Assembly (NCBI GenBank): GCA_009697815.1
Contig: WLRQ01000006.1
Coordinates: 1 to 64,000 of the forward strand
Source: Actinomycetota bacterium
GTDB lineage: Bacteria > Actinomycetota > Actinomycetes > S36-B12 > CAIYMF01
DNA: 64,000 bases
Direction of reading: 5' to 3'
Shown: positions 8,059 to 16,709 of the stretch, one piece after another
How the letters are laid out: each line of letters begins with the position of its first letter
Position numbering within the stretch: position 1 is the stretch's first letter
The notes under the pieces: model-generated
Database searches by the model: none
Seen by the model: the letters and a program-made list of their open reading frames with translations, nothing else
Told to the model about the DNA's origin: nothing
Translations under genes and position numbers: made by a program

Positions 8059-9191
8059 CAGGACACTCCCTCGGGGTCGGAGGTGAACAGGACCACGGTC
8101 GCGGATTGACCCGCGAACCCGTTGAGCGCGGCGCCCACGGCACTGCGCGGACGGGGAGTGAGCTGGACGGCCCCTGCATTGCCACGGATCTGCTGCGCGG
8201 CGGACAGCAGGCGCATGAACCCGGCGGCATTGCCGGGGTTGGCGGGAAGGTTGCCTCCCGAAGGATTGACCACAGGTGCTCCGTCGGGCGTAGCAGAACC
8301 GCGGGCTGCCACGGTGGCGCCAAGGCCGGGGCCGGCCAGGCCTAGCGCCTCACATGCGGCGAAACTACCGATGGAACTGATCTCTTGGACTTCGACGAGA
8401 TCGACGTTGTGCGCTCGACCGTCACCGAGCGCCATCACCGCGGCCTCCTCGAGTGCCGCGAACGTGGAGAGGTCGCGGTCAGCAAGCTCATAGGACGAAC
8501 TGATCCAGCCGACGCCGTTGACCCACGCGGGAGTGTGGGCGTTGGTGACCTCGCCTGGGGCGGCAAGGACGACCGCGGCCGCGAGATCGCAGCCGCGCGG
8601 CAAATCATGCACGGCGAGCGGCCACGCGACCATCGCGTCTCCGTCGCTCACCGGGGTGGTACCGACCGCCGCGGTGGCGGCACTCTCGCGTGCCGCGCGC
8701 ACGGCGGCTACGTCGGCGGGGTCGAGCGCGTACTTCGCGCAGTAGGCGCTGGCCTGCAGCCCGGCGGCCGCGGGGGTTGTCATACCCAACGGGCGCAGCA
8801 GGAATGGCTCGGCCGAAAGCCTGTCGGCGTGGGATGGGTCGGTGCCTTCGGACTCTTTGCTCCAGACCACCACGAGGATCCGGCGAGCCTGCCCCGCGAG
8901 GATCCTCAGACATGCGTAGGCGAAGGCGTGCTCGCCCGCGGACGCGATCGTGGTGACATCGCGACCGACTCCGCCTGCGGCGCCGTTGGTCACCATGCTC
9001 TCGATGACACGGCCTTCGACCTGGTCGGACGTCGACAGCACGACGGCATCGATGTCCTCAATCGTGAGGTTCGCATCGAGAAGTGCGCCCCGCGCAGCCT
9101 CGAAGATCATCTCTTCGAGGCTCTGGTCGAAGACCTGGCGACGCACGGGTGTGTGGAAGGCGCCGATGACGGCTGGTCCTCCGTCGAGCAT
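8058..9191 (-). CDS. Second thiolase-like protein, more divergent
   Basis: 377-residue thiolase-fold protein with the NPSGG landmark (VVNPSGGNLPANP) near the C-terminus. The nucleophile loop reads TTIASAGEHAF, without the expected cysteine, and the GHP motif is ANP. It probably acts with the adjacent thiolase-like and DUF35 proteins as a heteromer. Stop-start overlaps of 1 bp on both sides (with the CoA ligase and the other thiolase-like gene) show one translationally coupled unit. Function is inferred from fold and context only. Confidence 0.78.
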   Translation of the reverse strand: MLDGGPAVIGAFHTPVRRQVFDQSLEEMIFEAARGALLDANLTIEDIDAVVLSTSDQVEGRVIESMVTNGAAGGVGRDVTTIASAGEHAFAYACLRILAGQARRILVVVWSKESEGTDPSHADRLSAEPFLLRPLGMTTPAAAGLQASAYCAKYALDPADVAAVRAARESAATAAVGTTPVSDGDAMVAWPLAVHDLPRGCDLAAAVVLAAPGEVTNAHTPAWVNGVGWISSSYELADRDLSTFAALEEAAVMALGDGRAHNVDLVEVQEISSIGSFAACEALGLAGPGLGATVAARGSATPDGAPVVNPSGGNLPANPGNAAGFMRLLSAAQQIRGNAGAVQLTPRPRSAVGAALNGFAGQSATVVLFTSDPEGVS

Positions 9192-10852
9192 CAGGTGCCC
9201 TTCTTGGTAGTGGTGTTCTCCGCCGAATCCCGAAGGGCGCGTCGGCTGAGCTTGCCGGTATCAGTCTTTGCCAACTCGTCCACGACGATGATTCTCGCAG
9301 GGACCTTGTAACTGGCCAGACCAGTGCGGCAGTAGGTAATCAACGCGTCAGCATCGATTGTGGCGCCCGGGCGGGGAACGACGAAGGCCACGACGATCTC
9401 GCCCTTGAGTCGATCAGTGGCACCCACCACGGCAACCTGGTCGACGCTGTCATGGGTGACCAGGAACTCCTCGACGTCGGCGGGTGCGACATTAATGCCC
9501 GAAGTCTTGATGATATCCGAGGCTCGGGCGGCGAAATGTATCCAGCCGTGGTCGTCGAGGTATCCGAGGTCGCCCGTCTTGTAGTAGCCGTCCGCAGTGA
9601 ACGAAGTGCGGGCGTGATCGCCGAGGTATCCGGGCGTGACGTAGCCGGTCACCTCGATCTCGCCCACATCCCCGGTGCTGAGCGGGGTGCGCGTCTCGGG
9701 ATCGACGATCCTCACCGTGACACCCGGAAGCGGAGGCCCCTGGCCGTGGCTGCGGTGCTCCAGCGCCATGTCGTGGGGTGTGACGCAGCAGTTGCCGTAC
9801 ACCTCGGTGGCGCCGTAGACATTGCAGATGCCCTCGATGCCCAGATCCTGCGCGGCCATGAGGAGATCGTCGGCGGATCCGATCATGGCCCCGGTGCGCA
9901 ACGATCGAATCCGGGAGGAGTCCGACCCCAACTTCTCGTGGAGCGCGTAGATCAAGGTCGGCAGCAGATACGCAGCGGTGCAGGCCTCGCGTTCGATGAC
10001 GTCGATGGCCGCCGTCACGTCGAACTGCTCCTGGAGCACGAGAGTTGCTCCGTGCGTGAACGTGGCCATCAGTGCATTGGCACATCCGAAGCTCCAGAAC
10101 AGCGGTGAGCTCAGCCACACGCGGTCCTGCTCGGTGAGGCCGAGGCGTCCGCCGATATTGAATCCGTTCTCGATCATCCCGTGATGAAGAAGCGGAACGG
10201 CTTTCGGGCGCGCGGTCGAACCGGAGGTGTACAGCACCACCGCGGCTGCTGCGGCCGACTCGAGTCCTTCGTCGCCTGGCACCGGACCGTCGGCGAGGCC
10301 TTGTGTCACCCAGTCCGGGTAGGGGATCACCCCCCGCGGTCGCGCATCGGGGGAGTCCAGCCCGTCATCAAGCATGACGACCGCGCGCAGTGACGGGAAG
10401 CGCGCGCTCTGCCAGGAACCGGGTGCAGCGGAGGCGATGTCGGGGACTGTTGCGAGAAGGTCATCGACGAAACGTCGACGCCCGTGCGAGGCCATGAGCA
10501 CCAGCACTGCGCAGTCGGCTTCCTCGACGAGAAGTTCGAACTCGCGCGGCGCAACCCAGGTATTGATGGCATGGACGGTCGCCCCCACCTCGGCAGCGCC
10601 GAAGAGGGTCTCGAGCCATTCGATCCGATTGCTCATGAGCAGCCCGACGCGGTCGCCGCGTCGCACTCCGAGCGAGCGGAGAGCGGTGGCGACGGCAAGC
10701 GCCCTTGTGTGCAGTGCGCCGAACGTCGTGGCACCGTCCGCATGCACGACCGCGGTGGCGTCGCCGCGACGCTCGGCGAGCTCGCCGAGAAGATCACTGA
10801 GGGTGCGGCTGCGCGGTCGAATGAACGGCGCCCTGGTGACGTCGTTGCTCAC
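9191..10852 (-). CDS. Acyl/aryl-CoA ligase (AMP-forming)
   Basis: 553-residue adenylate-forming ligase with complete motifs: phosphate loop LYTSGSTARPKAV (about 210-222), VYGATE, the YKTGDLGYLD hinge region and C-terminal KTDTGKLSRRAL with the catalytic lysine. It should activate a carboxylic acid to its CoA thioester at the head of the operon with two thiolase-like proteins and DUF35. Overall similarity is to the benzoate/cyclohexanecarboxylate/fatty-acid ligase group; substrate cannot be assigned. GTG 10852 has GGGAGG about 9 nt upstream. Confidence 0.88.
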   Translation of the reverse strand: MSNDVTRAPFIRPRSRTLSDLLGELAERRGDATAVVHADGATTFGALHTRALAVATALRSLGVRRGDRVGLLMSNRIEWLETLFGAAEVGATVHAINTWVAPREFELLVEEADCAVLVLMASHGRRRFVDDLLATVPDIASAAPGSWQSARFPSLRAVVMLDDGLDSPDARPRGVIPYPDWVTQGLADGPVPGDEGLESAAAAAVVLYTSGSTARPKAVPLLHHGMIENGFNIGGRLGLTEQDRVWLSSPLFWSFGCANALMATFTHGATLVLQEQFDVTAAIDVIEREACTAAYLLPTLIYALHEKLGSDSSRIRSLRTGAMIGSADDLLMAAQDLGIEGICNVYGATEVYGNCCVTPHDMALEHRSHGQGPPLPGVTVRIVDPETRTPLSTGDVGEIEVTGYVTPGYLGDHARTSFTADGYYKTGDLGYLDDHGWIHFAARASDIIKTSGINVAPADVEEFLVTHDSVDQVAVVGATDRLKGEIVVAFVVPRPGATIDADALITYCRTGLASYKVPARIIVVDELAKTDTGKLSRRALRDSAENTTTKKGT

Positions 10853-10932
10853 GCGCAGTGCCTCCCAATCCTCTGGAGATCGATCGCTTTCACCACGTCC
10901 ACGGCGAATGCGCGGACACCCACACTATTTAC

Positions 10933-10945
10933 TCCCACAGTGGGA
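10933..10945. promoter_or_regulatory. Candidate operator, TCCCAC-A-GTGGGA
   Basis: A perfect 6-1-6 palindrome lies in the 112-bp gap upstream of the CoA ligase gene, about 80 bp before its start, next to an AT-rich stretch (TAAATAGT on the minus strand). It is well placed for a regulator of the ligase-thiolase operon. No promoter hexamers are certain. Confidence 0.35.
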
Positions 10946-10964
10946 AGCGAGGTTCCTGTGAGAC

Positions 10965-11930
10965 TCACCCGAATGTCACACCGAACTTCACGTGGCCGGG
11001 TGTTGCCGAGCGCGCCGCCTCGATCGCCGAGGTGAGCTCGGCCAGCGGCCACAACTTCGTCGTGATCAGCCCGGTGTCGAAGGCTCCGGTGCGAATCGCC
11101 TCCAATGCCTCGCGGAAGGACGCGTGACCGGGCTCGGCCTGCGCATCCCAGCAGAAGTCGACCTGGGGCTTGCGGCGGAAGAGCACCTCGAAGGGGATCG
11201 TCATCTCGGCGCCTTCGGGCATCCCGAACATGCCGATTCGCCCCTCGATCTGGACGCAGTGGATTGCCTGGACGCGGGTGACGTCCTTGCCCGCCGCGTC
11301 GATGACCAGGGCCGCGCCGCCGTCGGTGATCTCGTTCACCACATCGATGACAGCGTCGCCCTCGGCAATCACCGTGACCGTGGCGCCCATACGCGTCGCG
11401 ATTTCGAGACGCTCCGGGTGAGGGTCGGAGACGATGATGGTGTCGAATCCGGCGCGAGCACACAGCCAGGTGAAGTACAGCCCCACCGGGCCAGATCCGA
11501 GGATCACCGCGGCACCCGTGCCGGGCCCACTCCAGAATCGCTTCATGCCGAAGATCACGGTGCCCAATTGCTGGGCGATGATCGCAACGGCGGGTTCGGT
11601 GCCGGGGGGCAGCAAGATCACCAGTGAGCTCGGGAGGAGTTGGTACTCGGCGAACCCGGCGGCGTAGATCATGTTGGGCACGGCGAGGACTAGGTCGCCC
11701 ACGGCGAACGCGGGGTCCGAGCTCTCGGTGACAACGGACACCGACTCGTGTCCGGGGTATCCGGGCCGTTGGGGTTCGGACAGGCCGAGGTCGTACACGG
11801 CGTGAACATCGCTGCCGCACACGGTCGATACCAGGTTGCGGATCAGGACGAATCCCGGTTCGGTCACCGACGGAATCTCGATTTCGGTGGTGACGAACTC
11901 TCCTGAGCGCATCAGCAGCCCAGCCTCCAC
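10965..11930 (-). CDS. Zinc-type alcohol dehydrogenase (MDR), short form
   Basis: 321-residue MDR protein. The catalytic zinc region is visible as STVCGSDVHA (about 35-44) and PGHES; the four-cysteine structural zinc lobe is missing, which explains the short length (about 350 is usual). The Rossmann motif is VILGSGPVGLYF and the adenine-ribose acidic residue follows in VSDPHPERLE. It probably oxidises an alcohol or polyol with NAD(P). GTG 11930 follows AAGGAG at 5 nt. Its stop is 112 bp from the ligase operon; its start is 50 bp after the ThDP enzyme stop on the same strand. Confidence 0.82.
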   Translation of the reverse strand: MEAGLLMRSGEFVTTEIEIPSVTEPGFVLIRNLVSTVCGSDVHAVYDLGLSEPQRPGYPGHESVSVVTESSDPAFAVGDLVLAVPNMIYAAGFAEYQLLPSSLVILLPPGTEPAVAIIAQQLGTVIFGMKRFWSGPGTGAAVILGSGPVGLYFTWLCARAGFDTIIVSDPHPERLEIATRMGATVTVIAEGDAVIDVVNEITDGGAALVIDAAGKDVTRVQAIHCVQIEGRIGMFGMPEGAEMTIPFEVLFRRKPQVDFCWDAQAEPGHASFREALEAIRTGAFDTGLITTKLWPLAELTSAIEAARSATPGHVKFGVTFG

Positions 11931-11980
11931 GGCATCTCCTTAGTCAGTTAGAACGACGTGCGGACCACGCGAGGGATCTC

Positions 11981-13636
11981 TCAGCGCTCAAAGGCTCCGG
12001 CGAGCCAGGAGGCGAGGACGTTCTGGGTGATGTGGCAGTCGACGAGGAGGGGGCCCTCGCACGCGGCGAACCGGTCGCTGATCGCGGCGAGCCCAGCCAC
12101 ATCGAGCACGGTCATCGACGGGATCCCGAACGTCTCGCCGAGGGTCTCGAATGAGGGATTGTCGAAGGTGGCTGCCACTATCGGCAGGTTCCACTGGCGC
12201 AGCATCTGCAACTCGGAGCCGTAGGCCCCGTCGTTCATCACGATGATGATCATTCGCGGCTGAAGGCGCGCCACCGTGTCGAGATCGGGCAGGCTCATCA
12301 TGAGCCCGCCGTCACCGACGAAGAACACGGTGGTGAGATCGGGTCGCGCGAGCGAGGCGCCGATCGCGACGCCGATTCCGCTTCCGACGGCGCCGAAGTC
12401 GACCACGGGGAAATACCGGGCTTCCGCGCCCGTCGCCAGGAACGTGCTGGAGAAGCCGAAGAAGTGGCCCACATCAGTGACGATCTGACGATTGTGGGGG
12501 AGTACATCGCCCAGCGTGACCATCACCGAGCGAGGGTCCATCGCCTCAGGCTCACTGTTGTCGGTGAACTCCTGCTCGACGGAGAACTCCCGCAGCAACG
12601 TGGTGATCGCCTCGGTGCGGAAGGCTTCTCTACTCTCGCCGAGCGCGGTCACTGCCTCGAGGAGTTGGGCCGCGATCGCCGTCGCATCGCCCTCGAGGTC
12701 GACGTCGGCTCGGCGCCGGTTGGCGCCGGGTGCCACATCGACATCACAGCGAATAAGAGTGACGCGGTCGGAGAACAGCGAGCCCTTGAGGGTCGTGAAG
12801 TCATTGAGACTGGCACCAAGTGTCAGGACGACGTCGGCGGTGTTGATAAGCGAGATCCCTTGGTTGGTACCGAGGGAGCCCGCGATGCCGATGTCGTAGG
12901 GATCGTCCCGGAAAAGGCCCTTGGCCGGCAGGGTGGTGGCCATGAGTGCGCCGACATGCTCGCCTAGCCGCCGCAGAGTCTCGCCAGCGCCCGATCGCAT
13001 GGCGCCTCGACCGGCGACGATGAGAGGTCGGTGCGCGCCCATGAGAAGTGCAGCAACCGCGGCGATGCCCTCGGCCGAGGCGCCGCGCGGCTCGGGCGCG
13101 GAGTCGTCGGTGTCTTCGCGCTCGACGTCGACATCCCAGGGCTCCCATTCACGGGTCTGGTGGTCGAGCGGGAAGTTAACCGCGACCGGGGCCGACAGCG
13201 CGCGTGCCATGGCGAAGGCCTTGCGCACGTCGGTGTGGATGGTCGTCGGATCGTTCGCCCAGATCACTGGCACACCGGCCGCACCGAGCATGGCGTCGTG
13301 GTCGATGTCCTGCGGCCAACCGCGTTGAACTTCGGCGACATCGCCGAGGAGGAGGACTAGGGGAGAACGTGCCTTGCGCGCGGTCACGAGGGCCGTCATG
13401 GCGTTGGTGAGGCCGGGCCCTTGGGTGACTGTGCAGACACCGACGTTGCCGGTGGCGCGTGCGTAGCCATCGGCCATGCCGATACCGCCCGCTTCGTGGC
13501 GGGAGGTGTGGAAGGGGATGTCGAGCTCGCTCGTGAGGTAGGTGATGAGCGTCATGTTGCCATCGCCCATAAGCCCGAAGACGCGATCGACGCCTTCCTC
13601 AGCAACGATGTTGCATGCGACCTCGGTAAGTCTCAT
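11981..13636 (-). CDS. ThDP-dependent enzyme (acetolactate synthase-like)
   Basis: 551-residue thiamine-diphosphate enzyme with the full three-domain layout: N-terminal pyrimidine-binding domain with the activating glutamate E48 (RHEAG), a central domain, and a C-terminal domain with the GDGG-to-N magnesium motif. Relatives include acetolactate synthase, benzoylformate decarboxylase and oxalyl-CoA decarboxylase. It lacks the length and context of IolD. ATG 13636 has AAGGG upstream; a 19-residue in-frame extension has no ribosome site. It is divergent from a 2-hydroxyacid dehydrogenase, suggesting chemistry on a 2-oxo acid. Substrate unknown. Confidence 0.82.
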   Translation of the reverse strand: MRLTEVACNIVAEEGVDRVFGLMGDGNMTLITYLTSELDIPFHTSRHEAGGIGMADGYARATGNVGVCTVTQGPGLTNAMTALVTARKARSPLVLLLGDVAEVQRGWPQDIDHDAMLGAAGVPVIWANDPTTIHTDVRKAFAMARALSAPVAVNFPLDHQTREWEPWDVDVEREDTDDSAPEPRGASAEGIAAVAALLMGAHRPLIVAGRGAMRSGAGETLRRLGEHVGALMATTLPAKGLFRDDPYDIGIAGSLGTNQGISLINTADVVLTLGASLNDFTTLKGSLFSDRVTLIRCDVDVAPGANRRRADVDLEGDATAIAAQLLEAVTALGESREAFRTEAITTLLREFSVEQEFTDNSEPEAMDPRSVMVTLGDVLPHNRQIVTDVGHFFGFSSTFLATGAEARYFPVVDFGAVGSGIGVAIGASLARPDLTTVFFVGDGGLMMSLPDLDTVARLQPRMIIIVMNDGAYGSELQMLRQWNLPIVAATFDNPSFETLGETFGIPSMTVLDVAGLAAISDRFAACEGPLLVDCHITQNVLASWLAGAFER

Positions 13637-13732
13637 CACGCACCCTTTTACGACGAAGTAGCAGCCCTGTGAACCTACTGACAGGCTCCTCAATCGTCAA
13701 GGACCAGAGGGGGTTTTGGCCACTCCGCGTTG

Positions 13733-13761
13733 TTGTCGTGCGGGCGTGCGAACACTAGCCT
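13733..13761 (+). promoter_or_regulatory. Promoter, likely leaderless
   Basis: TTGTCG (13733-13738), a 17-bp spacer and TAGCCT (13756-13761) stand 7 nt before ATG 13769. That spacing puts the transcription start at or next to the start codon, as in many actinobacterial leaderless genes. Confidence 0.5.
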
Positions 13762-13768
13762 GGGGTCC

Positions 13769-14701
13769 ATGTCACTCGGTGTCGAACGTCCGATGATCTG
13801 GCTACCTGAATCGTTAGATTCCTATGGCCTCGTAGACATCGCGGATGTGGTCGAGTCCGACGTCTTCGATGGCATCACGAGCGCACCGAGTTCGCTCGAG
13901 CAGGTGAGTTTCTACGTCATTCCGCTGCTTCGGGGCGCCGAGCCGTTGAGGTTGATGGCTCGCATGCCGGCTTTGGAGGTCGTGCAGGCGCAGTCGTCCG
14001 GCGTAGATGCGATCGTGCCCCTCCTGCCAGCCGGAGTGACCCTGTGCAATGCGCGCAGCGTCCACGACTCGGCGACCGCGGAGATGGCCGTCACCTTGGT
14101 GCTCGCGCAGTTGCGCGGTATCCCCGACTACGTGCTGGATCCGGGATTCTGGCCAGCACCTGACGACCTCCGACCCACCCTTGCCGACGCCACTGTGCTC
14201 ATACTGGGATATGGGGCGATTGGCGTCGCTGTTGCTCGGCGCCTCTCCGGATTCGAGTGCGAGGTGATCGCGGTGGGTCGTACCGAGCGACCAGGGGTTG
14301 AGCCTGTCTCGGCTCTTGCGAGGCTCCTGCCGCGTGCTGATGTCGTGATCGTGACCGTGCCACTGACCTCCGAGACCGACGCCATGGTCGACGCTGCTTT
14401 CCTAGCCCAGATGCGCGATGGGGCCCTGCTGGTGAATGTGGGGCGCGGGCCCGTCGTCCGCACCGACGACTTGCTCGCCGAGGTTGCCAGCGGCCGGCTA
14501 TGTGCCGCACTCGATGTCACAGACCCCGAGCCGCTTGCGGCCGACCACCCGATGCGGTCTATGGCCAACGTGCTGATCACCCCCCATGCTGCAGGACGTA
14601 CCACTGTGCTGGCACCACGACTAAAATCCCTTGTGGCAGAGCAGGTTCGGCGATACGTCCGCGGTGATTCTCTGCTCAATATTGTGGCAGGTGACTATTA
14701 G
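13769..14701 (+). CDS. D-2-hydroxyacid dehydrogenase family protein
   Basis: 310-residue NAD(P)-dependent D-isomer 2-hydroxyacid dehydrogenase. The Rossmann motif LGYGAIGVAVARR is at about 148-160, and the catalytic Arg-Glu-His set is in VGRGPVV, TDPEPLAADHP and ITPHAAG. It would interconvert a 2-oxo acid and a D-2-hydroxy acid. The nearest RNA signal is a leaderless-type promoter; the ATG is preceded only by a G-rich stretch. It overlaps the next gene by 11 bp, so the pair is co-transcribed, and it is divergent from the ThDP enzyme. Confidence 0.86.
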   Translation: MSLGVERPMIWLPESLDSYGLVDIADVVESDVFDGITSAPSSLEQVSFYVIPLLRGAEPLRLMARMPALEVVQAQSSGVDAIVPLLPAGVTLCNARSVHDSATAEMAVTLVLAQLRGIPDYVLDPGFWPAPDDLRPTLADATVLILGYGAIGVAVARRLSGFECEVIAVGRTERPGVEPVSALARLLPRADVVIVTVPLTSETDAMVDAAFLAQMRDGALLVNVGRGPVVRTDDLLAEVASGRLCAALDVTDPEPLAADHPMRSMANVLITPHAAGRTTVLAPRLKSLVAEQVRRYVRGDSLLNIVAGDY

Positions 14702-15644
14702 CATCCGGGGCAGCGCGGCGGACGTGAACGTGCCGCGAGCCCGGTTCAGCATCATCCACCCCCAGGCATTTCCCGGCGCAGACCCACGCGAGCTGCTCTC
14801 CACCGTGCACCGGCTCATCGGCGACTACCCGCTTGCGGTCCTCGAGATCACGAGCATCCCCGAGGCCGCCACTCGACATGCGGTGCGCCGCGCTATGGAG
14901 GCATCGTCGACAGGATGCGTCTTCCTGTCCGGGTTACCGATCATGCGGGCCGGGGCGAGCCTGTGCGCCGAGGGCGAGGCGCGCGAGCGGGCGGTGACAC
15001 TCGCCGCATCCCTCGTGCGCGAGGCTGCCGACCTCGGCGCCGAAGCCTTCGTGATGGTCAGTGGCGCCGATCCCGGTGCCGCAGGCCGCGGGCGTGCCAT
15101 CGCCAATCTGCTTGAGTCGCTCGCGCAGATTCACGAGCACGTCGCGCGCACGGGGCACCCCATGACATTGCGGCTGGAGCCAACCGATCGCGAGATGCAC
15201 TGGCGCCAGCTACTGGGGCCCACATCTGATGCGCTGGGCGTGGTGAGTGCCATGGCCGCGCGCGGGCTGGTGGTCGATCTCAATATCGACGTCAGTCATA
15301 TTTTGCAGTTAGGCGAAGATATCGGTGGCACTCTGGGCATTGCCGCGTCGAATTCGCGCCATGTGCATCTGTCCAACTGCGTCATCGGATCCGGAGAGGA
15401 TCCGCTCTTTGGTGATCACCATCCCCCGTTCGGACACCCGGGGTCGGAGACAGGGCCCAGTGAACTCGTGAGGATCCTGCACGCCCTTCACTATCACGGG
15501 TTCCTGAGTGCGGATGATCCCTCGGTGATAGGGATAGAGGTCGTCCCCCTTGCGGGGGACGACCCCTGGGCCACCCTCGACCAAGCCACATCCGATGTTG
15601 CACTCGCGTGGCACTCGGCGTTCGCCGTTGCGCTTCAGCGCTGA
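14691..15644 (+). CDS. Sugar isomerase/epimerase-like TIM-barrel protein
   Basis: 317-residue xylose-isomerase-like TIM barrel (AP endonuclease 2 superfamily). Putative metal ligands occur on successive strands: the Glu of LRLEPTD, the Asp/His of NIDVSHI, the His of HVHLSNC and the Glu of GIEVVP. Relatives isomerise or dehydrate sugars and polyols. GTG 14691 overlaps the upstream hydroxyacid dehydrogenase by 11 bp. It converges on a ribose-type ABC importer, supporting a role in use of a sugar-like or polyol compound. Function is not assigned further. Confidence 0.75.
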   Translation: MTISIRGSAADVNVPRARFSIIHPQAFPGADPRELLSTVHRLIGDYPLAVLEITSIPEAATRHAVRRAMEASSTGCVFLSGLPIMRAGASLCAEGEARERAVTLAASLVREAADLGAEAFVMVSGADPGAAGRGRAIANLLESLAQIHEHVARTGHPMTLRLEPTDREMHWRQLLGPTSDALGVVSAMAARGLVVDLNIDVSHILQLGEDIGGTLGIAASNSRHVHLSNCVIGSGEDPLFGDHHPPFGHPGSETGPSELVRILHALHYHGFLSADDPSVIGIEVVPLAGDDPWATLDQATSDVALAWHSAFAVALQR

Positions 15645-15672
15645 CGACCTCGCCCCGGGCGGCGATCAGCGC
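15638..15672. terminator. Candidate bidirectional terminator stem
   Basis: Arms GCGCTGA (15638-15644) and TCAGCGC (15666-15672) pair perfectly, with an inner TCGCC/GGCGA stem. It spans the stop codon of the TIM-barrel gene and the 33-bp gap to the convergent permease gene. No T run follows, so termination is an inference from position. Confidence 0.4.
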
Positions 15673-15677
15673 GTGCC

Positions 15678-16709
15678 TTATCCGACCTTCGCCGGCTCGG
15701 CGGCGCCAGCATCAGCGGAACCCTCCGAGATTTGCTTCTTCAACGCGCGCTTCCCACCGCGTCCGCCATGGGTCAGCGCGACGGCGAGGATGAGCAGCGC
15801 ACCGGAGAAGATGTTCGGGGTCCACGTCGGCGCACCGATGAGGATGAGCCCGACATTTCCGGTTCCGAGCAGCAGGACCGCAACCGCCGCTCCCCACGGG
15901 TTGAAGCGCCCGTTGCGGAACTGCGTGGCACCCAAGAACACAGCGGCGAACGCGGGTAGAAGATATTCGGGACCGACTGTGGGGTCGCCAGCGCCGACAG
16001 CCGCCGCCGCTAGCGTGCCGGCCAGCCCAGCCAGGGCTGAGGAGGCCAGCAGGCTGCCAGCTCGCATCCGATCTACTCGGATTCCGCTGAGCCGGGCAAC
16101 CTCTTCCTCGTAGCCGATGGCGTAAAGACGACGCCCGTAGCCCGTGCGCTCCAGTAGATAGGCGATCACCAGTATGGCGATCAGGAGCAGCCCGACCGGC
16201 ATGGTCAGACCGATAATGTTGTGGATCCCCAACCATGTGCCGTAGTCGCCGAACACCTCGAACGCGATCACATTGTCACCCGAGAGCGCGACGACGGCGG
16301 CGGTGACGATACTGCTGGTGGCCAAGGTCCCGATGAAGGAGTCGACCCTCAACACCAGCAGGACGACGCTGTTCAGCACACCTACGATGAGCGCGGCTGC
16401 GACCCCGGCGAGGACCGCGACGAAGACGTTAGTGGTGACATTTACTAGGACCCATGCGGCCGTCATGCTGGAGAGACCAAGGACCGCGCCGACCGAGAGG
16501 TCGTACAGGCCTGCCGCAAGGGGGAGGAGTAGACCCATCGCCACCAGGCCAGTGATGGCGTACTGGTTGAGCACTTGGGTGAACGTGGCGTACTCGTAGA
16601 AGGTGGAATTCACGAGGGAGAAGAATGCAATCAGGACGATCCAGACATAGATCGCTCCGATTTTACGAACCCCCAGCGATCCCTTCACGCGCGCAGCAAC
16701 ACTCGACAT
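15678..16709 (-). CDS. Ribose-type ABC transporter permease
   Basis: 343-residue membrane protein of the BPD_transp_2 family (RbsC type) with roughly eight to ten hydrophobic segments, a cytoplasmic N-terminus and the loop A-x5-G-x4-R-x-YAIG (about 215-230) that docks the ATPase. It forms the channel of the importer with the upstream ATPase and binding protein. Start and ATPase stop overlap by 1 bp (TAATG). The C-terminal tail is Ala/Glu-rich and soluble. Confidence 0.9.
   Translation of the reverse strand: MSSVAARVKGSLGVRKIGAIYVWIVLIAFFSLVNSTFYEYATFTQVLNQYAITGLVAMGLLLPLAAGLYDLSVGAVLGLSSMTAAWVLVNVTTNVFVAVLAGVAAALIVGVLNSVVLLVLRVDSFIGTLATSSIVTAAVVALSGDNVIAFEVFGDYGTWLGIHNIIGLTMPVGLLLIAILVIAYLLERTGYGRRLYAIGYEEEVARLSGIRVDRMRAGSLLASSALAGLAGTLAAAAVGAGDPTVGPEYLLPAFAAVFLGATQFRNGRFNPWGAAVAVLLLGTGNVGLILIGAPTWTPNIFSGALLILAVALTHGGRGGKRALKKQISEGSADAGAAEPAKVG

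Noticed and set aside
11981-13636. IolD of inositol catabolism
   Set aside because: The protein is shorter and no other iol gene accompanies it.
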